This document shows positions 56,701 through 64,000 of a DNA stretch of 64,000 nucleotides, one piece after another. Both the position numbers and the translations under genes were made by a program. The notes under the pieces were generated by a model that was given only the letters and a program-made list of their open reading frames with translations, was not told where the DNA came from and made no database searches. This DNA is from Gymnopus androsaceus JB14 (taxonomy: Eukaryota; Basidiomycota; Agaricomycetes; Agaricales; Omphalotaceae): assembly GCA_009733575.1 (NCBI GenBank), contig ML769673.1:1-64000 (forward strand). The letters are read 5' to 3'. Within the stretch, counting starts at the first letter, position 1; each line of letters starts with the position of its first letter.

Positions 56701-58091
56701 CCAGGACAGAGCACATAAAGTTGTATCTCAGCTCTCAACTCTCGTATACGCTCATCTATGTACATACGCTGTCGAACATACTTCTCCAACCGAGCAATTA
56801 GGCTTAGGCCTATAGGTTGGTGGCAATTTGAATGGACGATCCCATTCCCAAGCAGTAAAATTGACTTATAGTTCTGGTGAATACGGTGTTGTTTTTTTTC
56901 TTTTTCGAATGTACTTCTCAATTTCGCTTTGTCGAAATAGCGAAGCGATATGGTTTCGAAAGCTGAAGCGACGTAACTCGACTCGCCTCCGAATCTCCGC
57001 CTACAACGAGCTCTGTCCAAGCTCTGTCCAAGCTCTGTCCCAACTCTATCTGTAACGGTGCAGCTGTTCCTAGATCTACTCCAATCCTGTCAGACTCATG
57101 TCAATGGTCCCGAGCGGCGCCCTGAGGCGAGTAAACCGGACATTTCTTGGTCCAAGCTGCACTTTCAAGCTTCAAGGTCGTCTCTGTACCATGAAAAGGT
57201 GAGTATCTTTTGTATTTTAATTCCGCCCTGGACGAGACTCATACTTATACACATGCCTATGCTTTTTCTCAAGGTTGACCAGCTGCGGTCTGCAGACTCT
57301 ATCTTAGGCTCAATGTTTTACATCATAACATGCATGTATGTATGTATACGACTCGACGACTCCAAATCCGATGATTCACGATCAACCCCAAATCGAATGC
57401 AATTGCCTCGCATACTCGTAGTTTTGACACACCTGCCTCGATGCGCAAGACCTATAATGGGTTTTGGCTATGGAATTCGAAAACATGAGATGATAACTAG
57501 TCTTCCCCGTTACCGTGGTTGCAGTAGAAGGATCAGCTGGCTAGCTCTGGCTTCACAACCGTGCTTGCGGTCAATTCCGCCGATAAAGTGCAGACGAGAC
57601 TCGCGCTACTCCGGCGGCGAATCCTCATGAGGATTTGCAACGCGGCGCCGTTTGACAGGTTAATTATCATCAAGAGTTATGTGCCGTGTGCCAAGCAAAG
57701 CTCAGAACAAAGGGTCTTTCCATAATCTTCTGAAAACATGAATGAAAATGATGTGATGTCGAGGAAATGGCTATGGATAAATGGGGAAAAGCTGAGAACG
57801 GCTACGCACGCTGCCTCGCGCTAACTTTCTCGAAACGTAACCAGAAACCAAATCTTGCCCACAAAATCGCCACCGCTGCGAGTCGCGCGGCAATCAAACG
57901 TGCTATGCCTCAAATAGCCTTCAGAAGCCAGGCATCTCAGACTCATGCGAATTGCAGTCGAAGATTTTTTTTACTTCTTACCAGCCTATAGGTTAAAAAG
58001 AGCCTCGATAGTTGAAGATTTTCTTCTCTTTCCTCTACCAACGCGCAAAACTCCTTGATCCCCTTCGTGGCTTGCTCAGGCTATAGTAGAT
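56701..58091. other. Intergenic region with a short tandem repeat
   Basis: An 11 bp unit GCTCTGTCCAA occurs three times at 57009-57041. A 190-residue plus-strand ORF at 57058-57630 shows no motif, and I do not accept it as a gene. Confidence 0.4.
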
Positions 58092-58952
58092 ATGGCTAGT
58101 AGATGGTGGATATCGGGTTGGTACTTGCTTACCGCCCCTCTAATGCTATGGGATGCTGGCTATTGTTTAATGAGGTACGCTACATGGCTTTTCTCAATCC
58201 TGTCCATTCTCTAACTTTGAGCCATATTGAAGGCCTCGTTCAATGGTCGGAGGAGATCTGCATTGGATATGGCAGTTTTATGAATTTTACGGCAACGTAG
58301 ACCATGTTGGTCCAAAATACAACTTTCGAGGACCGACGACCTAACTGTATCATCTTTTGTAGGTTTATGGCGTTAAAGCCTTTGAAGATGGGGAAGGATT
58401 TGCTAATGCCGCAGGTACGCTGGGCTCGCTCTCCGTTCGAGCTCAAAATACTCATAAAATACTTTAAACAGCCGTCCTGAACGTCGTCGAAAATTTATTC
58501 GCTGTGCGTTCCATTTTGCTCTGCTCATCTCATCTCGTCTTACTGACGTGTCGCTCAAGATTCTCTACCTCTGGTTCACCCACGCATGTCATTCTTCGCC
58601 CGAGCTCGCGACTATCGCGGGATACACTGGCTCAGCCATGACTCTCGCCAAAACCCTACTCTACGTCTCCCAAGAGTACTATTGCGGATTTTGTGCTATC
58701 GGGCACAACACCTTATCTGGCATGCTCTTCTATTGGATCCTACCCAACGTGTACGTTTCTTGTCCGACTAGTCTTTTTCTTCACATCGTTCCGTGAAGCC
58801 GTCGTTAGGGTACTGATTTGGAAGCTTCTTTCCCTCCCGTCCCTCTCTACAGCGCGTGGCTAATAGTATCGGCGCTCATCATGTATTGCTTGGGAAGTGA
58901 CATTTTGCTGAGCTTGAGGCGGACTAGTAGTTCGAGGGGAAAATGCGAATGA
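58092..58952 (+). CDS. Multi-pass membrane protein, agaricomycete family of unknown function
   Basis: Six exons (58092-58174, 58233-58305, 58363-58414, 58472-58503, 58560-58750, 58853-58952) join in frame to 176 residues. The first helix reads WYLLTAPLMLWDAGYCLM, followed by RPRSMVGGDLHWIW, a conserved-looking block. Then come VDHVYGVKAFEDGEGFANAA, a second helix, THACHSSPELATIAGYTGS, and MTLAKTLLYVSQEYYCGFCA with GHN after it. A last helix (WLIVSALIMYCLGSDILLSL) ends in a short basic tail. Aromatic and acidic residues inside the helices suggest a small-molecule or sterol-handling membrane protein, but I know of no assigned function. The gene looks intact. Confidence 0.75.
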
Positions 58953-59340
58953 CATTTAACTTATTTACAGTTTTTTTGTTCATACTAGATTCAAGTTACT
59001 TTTATTACGTGGTATATATTTGCGCTTGCATATCATTGAGGCTATAGCCTAGCTGCGAGAGCAGACTCAAGTGCATCGAAAATTATAGCTGAACACGTTC
59101 GATCCGCGGCGGGCCCATACCTGAATAGTTTGATTCGTTTTTTGCACCTTGTTTCTTCGTCTTCAGGTTCGCACACCATTCGCAACCAGTAGCGAATTCT
59201 TCATACTATTACTGTACACATGTTGTACATATTTCCTTCCATTATCTTTATCCTTCACCACGTGGCATACTTCAAAAACTTTCCACTAAAAAAACGCAGT
59301 ATAGCACATTAGCCCTTAGTTCTTCGCGCAAGAAAACCAC
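58953..59340. other. Intergenic region between convergent genes
   Basis: It separates the plus-strand membrane protein gene from the minus-strand cyanase gene. AT-rich tracts near 58970-59010 and 59210-59280 could hold polyadenylation signals. No gene is seen. Confidence 0.5.
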
Positions 59341-60206
59341 CTACTCAAAAGTCAACACAACACGATCGCCTTTTGGGTCAGGTTTCTTTTCAACCGTGAC
59401 ATAGCAGTCGATCATGGACATGATACCATCTCCAAACTATGCACAGTTAGACTAGGACTAGAAACCGCCAATCACCATTCGACGTACCTTCTCATTAATG
59501 AGGGCCTATCATCAGGTGGGTAGATGGAAAGAAGGTAAATGAAAGTTGAATGAAAGAACGGGTGAAAGGGAGCGAACTACGCACTTTGATAGGATGGCCA
59601 TAGACCATGATTCCCTAAAACGAACGAATGAAACATCAGTCAAAGGGGTCAAGCGAAGTGAAGCGAGAAGGCATTTCGAACTTCGTATAATCGGTACACA
59701 ACAGGATCAGTTGGAATAGCCGAACCCAGCCCACGATAAGGGAACCAGTGGTCTCCTAATCCAGCCGTCAATTCCGCGTGCGGAAGATCCAGTACTTCAG
59801 AGAGCTTTTGTAATTCTTCTCCAGAGAATTTGGCCTGTAGAGCGGCGACGGCAAGGGGGTTATAATTAGTGAGAGAAGTTCAAGAAGGAAAGCTATAGAT
59901 ATAGCGATTATAAACCACGCACTTGGCCGTAGAAAGCTGAAGCCACCCAGACCTCGTCCTTCCCTATCGCCTTTCCAATCGCATCAAAGGTCAAACCTGG
60001 GGATAAGATGATGATGAGTATTCGTATTTCCATCTTCATTTCCGAAAGCGTACCCTTCTTGGCTTTGGCTTCGAGGAGAGCGGCATGAATCGATGGGAGA
60101 GCGGCGAAAGGTGCCGTGTTGGTGGGAATTGACTATAACAACGTTCACAGCTCGATGTTGCTCAGCTCAGGGAAACGCCGAGAGGACTCACAGCTGATTG
60201 GGACAT
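59341..60206 (-). CDS. CYN1: Cyanate hydratase (cyanase)
   Basis: Seven exons (60206-60192, 60132-60054, 59996-59923, 59834-59682, 59614-59585, 59505-59488, 59436-59341) give 154 residues, the usual cyanase length. The N-terminal helical domain reads HAALLEAKAKKGLTFDAIGK, then DEVWVASAFYGQAKFSGEEL. The catalytic C-terminal domain reads PVVYRLYEGIMVYGHPIKAL and EKFGDGIMSMIDC. It contains the arginine and glutamate of YRLYE and the serine of IMSMID, which line the active site in this decameric family. The end is KPDPKGDRVVLTFE. The enzyme converts cyanate and bicarbonate to ammonia and carbon dioxide. Exons of 15, 18 and 30 nt make this gene easy to mis-predict. It looks intact. Confidence 0.95.
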
Positions 60207-60495
60207 GGTGTCAGAATGAGAATAGTGGCTAGCTAGATTCAGCCATGTCGGCTTAAATAGCGATTGGGATTATACAACGTGACCAGATATGGACGGTCTC
60301 GGAAAATAAATTCCGTTGATATTACTGGTTGTCCTCACACGGGCGGGTGAAAGAGGAAGAGACCTTCACACACGGGAATATCGATCAGCGAGCCGCCAAG
60401 TGTGAAGTGCGACAGCGACCTGCCCAGTATTTGATGGTGGTCTACTAAAAAAACATTGACAATCTCTGTGGGACGAAAATACTCCGGGATGAAAA

Positions 60496-61076
60496 TTACG
60501 TCGACTTTTCCGGATCGTTCCCGCCTTCGGAAGGTTTCCATACATCTTTGGTAGCCTGCATTAGCTCGTATAATTGGCCTATTTGTTCCGAAGACATCTG
60601 GAAAGGATTCGATCAGCTTGGCTGATATACGAGTTTCTAGCTCAAGACGCACCTTTTCCAGCAAGAATGGGTCCAATCTCCGCCCCGAAAATCCCTGACC
60701 TTCCTCCGATGGAGGTAATGCCTCCAAGTAAAGTTTCCACTGGGAAAGAAATCCAATAATATGCACTGGGTTCGTGACTGCCCTATGCCGACGGAATTCT
60801 AGCCCGAGTGTGAGCTGAGGTGAAGAAAAATAGTCTGGAAGAGACAGTTTACTACCTGCTTTAACATAATCATCACCCAAAGAGCGCATTTCTATTGGTA
60901 AATTACGGTGAGACCGTAGAATTTGACGGAGAAGCCTGTAATAGTTTTTCGAAGCACGCTCGCTATAAAGAGCAAGAAGCTCACGGTTTTGGAGGAAGTA
61001 ATGCAGCATTGGCTTCTTGGAGAGTCAATGGCTTTGTTGTTACAGATGCTGCTAGTCGAGCAAGGGACTTCTGCAT
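60496..61076 (-). CDS. SDHAF3: Succinate dehydrogenase assembly factor 3 (LYR family)
   Basis: Four exons (61076-60985, 60935-60856, 60798-60653, 60597-60496) join in frame to 139 residues. The first exon encodes a basic, serine-rich mitochondrial presequence (MQKSLARLAASVTTKP). The LYR-like helix reads LLRQILRSHRNLP and is followed by EMRSLGDDYVKAEFRRHRAV, NPVHIIGFLSQWKLYL and the C-terminal MSSEQIGQLYELM. These are the defining blocks of SDHAF3 (yeast Acn9/Sdh7), a matrix chaperone that helps the iron-sulfur subunit of Complex II mature. The first residue pair of the classic L-Y-R is replaced by LLR after splicing. It lies about 290 bp upstream of cyanase on the same strand, with no evidence of cotranscription. 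Confidence 0.9.
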
Positions 61077-61497
61077 GTTGAGTGATGATGGTGGGAAGCA
61101 AGTCGCGTCGGTGTCGTCACTTTTCACGACGCTTTGACTTCGGACCTCTCGGTCTTCCATTTAAGTTCAAAAGTCAGTATTCTCTGCTTTGTGCATAGTG
61201 TAGGTGTAAAAGATAGACTACTGTTTACCATTACAGACCACGAGCTTGGGGAGTCATCGGTTTGAAGCCACAAACCGGGTTAGGGGCTAGCTGAGCCTGA
61301 CCTGAGCATTGGAGTAGGCCGAGCCAACACAGGCTAGGCAGATGATGATAAGATGAAGCTGACTGACTACTGAAAGTTCCAGGCCAAACACTCGGCCGGA
61401 GTGCCTCCCTGTGCTAGGATCCACCACTACAGCGCACTCGGTGAAGCTTTGAAGGGCGGCTTGGAAAGAGCTATGTAGACTCGGAGCCGCGGTAACT

Positions 61498-62550
61498 CTA
61501 GTACCACCAGCTCTCAGTTCCAAGTTCCTCTATCCTCGCCTCCGTTTTTTCCTTCGTTTCATATCGTGACCCTGTCATTAAACTCGAGTTCATGTCGTTC
61601 AGCTGGCTGATTCGATAAAGATGTGGGCCCAACATTTTTTCTATTTGCGCGACAGGCTGCGTATCCTTGACTGGATTCAATTTCTGATGCAAAGCACACA
61701 GTGCATGCTGCACTGGAAGGAGAGCTGGTGGCTGGAGATCTGTGTCGAAAGTGTCGGGAAAGCTTTCTGTGATGAGATTGAGGATGTCGAGCTTGATTAT
61801 CATTCTCGAGAAAGTTGGACCTGGGCTTAACGAGATCAAAGTCCTATAAACAGCAAGAAAGCGCTGTGATATGGCCACTTATGTGTTGACACAGGGAAGC
61901 ATAATTGGGTGTTGTAAGCATTCAGGTATGCATCCAGTCCAGCAGCTCGGTGGGCTTTCAGCCGTGTTGACCTATCAGTTGTTGGTCGTCAGTAAAAGAA
62001 AGTGTTCGCAGAAGATATAAGATATACATCTTGTCCTTCATCTGTAAACAGAATATCATTTCCTTCAGAAGATCGTACGAGTTGGATAAGGGCCAGTTCA
62101 CTAAAGCAGGTGCAATTCCCCGAAAGTTCATCCCCCCAACACTCCTCATGATCAGAAGAAATGCTTGTGCTTGAATTGAAAAGCTGTGTACAGGGCTTTA
62201 TGTATCCAGATGTATCCCCCGTTAAAATACAGTTATCATTATAGTTAAAGGGGAAACATACCGTAACAGCTCCAGTAGATCACTGTAAAGGGACCTCAGA
62301 CCATAAGAAAGTGTCAGAGTATTGGCTATGGGACCGAGAATAGCCCCCGCCTGATCCAGTCGATGGATTGGAGAAATGGATAATACATTGCTCTCGGAAG
62401 AGATGGAAGAATTGGTCGCACCCTGGCTGAGGATCAAGGAATCGGGTCCGGCACGTTGCATTGGTGGACCGAGAGCACTCGAAGAGCTCGAGTACGAGCT
62501 GATGCCGGAAGAAGGCTGGAGCTTGGGCGGAGAAGCCAGCGGCCGGTTTA
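61498..62550 (-). CDS. Conserved protein of unknown function, tandem copy 1 (exons not fully resolved)
   Basis: Minus-strand exon-like pieces in order read PIHRLDQAGAILGPIANTL with LYSDLLELLR (about 62380-62265), AFLLIMRSVGGMNFRGIAPA and LVNWPLSNSYDLLKEMIF (about 62165-62030), then YRTLISLSPGPTFSRMIIK with LDILNLITESFPDTF (about 61850-61745). The last part reads LLPVQHALCALHQKLNP, IEKMLGPHLYRISQLNDMN and a stop at 61498. The phrases are strongly protein-like and continuous in direction. I do not recognise the family and could not fix every junction. Confidence 0.4.
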
Positions 62551-62559
62551 GATAGTGCT

Positions 62560-63272
62560 GGTACAGCTTGAAAGCCTGTTCTCATTGGTCCCTTTGTCGC
62601 AGCTTTGAAGCGTGCAACGCCACTTCCGAAGGGGAGATTGTTCTGGGATCCGGAGGCGTCTGAGGCTGGAAATAGTCGGTAAGCCATCTGTGATCCATCC
62701 TATTTGGAAGAGTTGATACCTGTTGTTGCTGCTGCATACTATTAGTCTGTGTGGTCGATGCAACAGCCATCAAATCCACTCCAGAAAGCCTTCCGAGTTC
62801 GGTTGAATACAGACATGATGCAGTTAAAGTGGGAACGCACCATGACACCTTTACGAGATCGCTGTAGACAGGCATTAAGTGTCCACTAGCATATGAAGGA
62901 ATGGGAATACTGAGGCTGGGTGCATTCAGTAGATATGAGATGCTGGGACGAATGGAAACCAATATGTCGCTATCAGAGATCAACGAAGAATTCTTCACAA
63001 CATCCTCTGTTGCGGTGAAAGATACGAGTTCGTGTAATCGAGCGATAGACAGAGAACTGTTGCCAGGATCAGATTTTCGGGTAGATCTGGCTGATGAGTG
63101 TGAGCAGGTCAAGCTTAACTGCTACTAATCGGGTGAAGGCTAGACTTTGGCTCAACGAGATCACTAGTCCCAAAAATATCAGAAAAGCGACACAAAGGCA
63201 AGATTCTTCCGATCTGTAGGGCAGGTTGCTTTTGTAGGCATTAAGTCCTGCATGATAATATCGTGCTGCCAT
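62560..63272 (-). CDS. Conserved protein of unknown function, tandem copy 2 (partial)
   Basis: A frame from 63272 reads YHAGLNAYKSNLPYRSEES, VISLSQSLAFTRLVAVKLDLL. This parallels LISLSPGPTFSRMIIKLDIL in the neighbouring gene. In the next frame follows DPGNSSLSIARLHELVSFTA and YASGHLMPVYSDLVK, then a glutamine-rich stretch ending near 62582. Whether this is one gene or the start of the previous one could not be decided. Confidence 0.35.
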
Positions 63273-64000
63273 ACTGGTTGTGCTCGTTTGACTACTGTTG
63301 ATTGTGATTAAGAAACGATACCCAAGTCCGCTGTAATAGAACTAGGTAGTTCTACGGGTTCAGAACCTTTGTCAAACTTAGAATAAAGAGAGTTTACCTG
63401 AATTCGAGAATATCCCTTGGCGAAGTCGAGCTCGCGCGTCAGACGTCGTCAAGGTTGAGGTCAAAGAGTGAGCTCGCGCGTCTACTGATTGATCTCCTTA
63501 AGCTTATGTTCACACGAATGAAGCTTAAATAAAATGATATTCGAAATAAGTAAAAGGTGTCGTTACTGCTGTTTTATATCTACTTATATACTATTTAACC
63601 AAAACTCTAGACTGTTGAAGAATATGTAGGAAAGTAAGAGAATATTCTAGCAAGTACATAACATATCATTGACTCATTTGTTCTGAGGGACGAAATCAGT
63701 ACATTTGTTCCCAAAGAAGGAATTGACGACTTACTTACTGGTACAGTGATGAGATCCATCACATCCACAGAAGAATGGAGGAAAGGTATAGCGAAAAGGG
63801 GAGGGATAAGACAACGAGAGAACATCATCCAACAATGAACATATGAATGCACCCGACTCATAAGTCTGAGCCGTCGAAACTCTTGAAATCTTCTGCTGTA
63901 CTGTATCGCGTCGAGAATTCAACGATGAGGCTGTGGTACCGGTAGCTTCAGACCATTGTACATCAGTAAGATTTCAGGAAAAAAGAATTTGAACGGAGTG
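63273..64000. other. Window end, no resolved gene
   Basis: A minus-strand frame at 63922-63731 (MNSRRDTVQQKISRVSTAQT...) could be an exon of a gene running past the window edge. It has no motif, and I cannot confirm it. Confidence 0.3.

Noticed and set aside
56442..57020. 192-residue minus-strand ORF
   Set aside because: It overlaps repeat R2 copy 3, has no motif, and its counterpart is not open in the other copies.
57058..57630. 190-residue plus-strand ORF
   Set aside because: No recognisable motif, odd composition, and no splice partners; probably open by chance.
59341..61076. Functional operon of cyanase and SDHAF3
   Set aside because: They share a strand and lie close together, but fungi rarely use operons and the functions are unrelated.

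Overview
The window is nuclear DNA of a filamentous basidiomycete, most probably an Agaricomycete. The evidence is the many 46-60 nt GT-AG introns, a TKL-type kinase with an HGDLKGANV catalytic loop, an F-box-like gene, and several families I know only from mushroom-forming fungi. Everything below comes from reading the sequence and its translations; no database search was run. I found no tRNA, rRNA or CRISPR array.

Left third (1-16.6 kb) is mostly mobile DNA. It opens with the 3' part of an F-box-like gene (1-1566) and a 541 bp TA-flanked MITE (1757-2297). Next come two broken copies of a multi-pass membrane protein gene. One of them is cut by a 5.1 kb Copia element (4028-9142, 329 bp LTRs, degenerate coding region). 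Next to it, on the minus strand, is a DIRS-like tyrosine-recombinase retrotransposon (about 9.6-15.5 kb: Gag, RT/RNase H, recombinase). Its recombinase gene is split by a 649 bp element with an exact 8 bp target duplication and internal TTAGGG-like repeats. A further MITE lies at 16188-16574.

Middle (16.6-46 kb) is gene-poor. Readable genes are a conserved agaricomycete protein of unknown function (19074-19783, one frameshift), an eight-exon TKL kinase (25322-27184), a small secreted peptide (28718-28936), a complete five-exon metallo-beta-lactamase-fold hydrolase (30813-32041), a tentative two-exon small ORF (32440-32719) and a decayed SDR gene with a second SDR remnant beside it. A 2.5 kb LTR element carrying only gag, with near-identical LTRs and an exact 5 bp target duplication, sits at 34830-37369. 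From 37.6 to 43.1 kb a segment with an 82-residue ORF occurs three times, in alternating orientation. Two further noncoding repeat families recur through the window.

Right third (46.4-64 kb) holds the best-preserved genes. An 11-exon gene (46386-54155) encodes about 2,415 residues: an SF1 NFX1/ZNFX1-like helicase, a Cys/His-rich region and three tandem CbxX/SpoVK-type AAA+ modules, with one apparent single-base frameshift, a GC-AG intron and a 13 nt exon. After it come a six-exon multi-pass membrane protein (58092-58952), cyanase (59341-60206, minus), the mitochondrial Complex II assembly factor SDHAF3 (60496-61076, minus) and a tandem pair of unresolved related genes (61.4-63.3 kb, minus). 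The standalone metabolic genes are independent housekeeping loci rather than a cluster. The helicase/AAA+ fusion is the strongest candidate for an unusual system.
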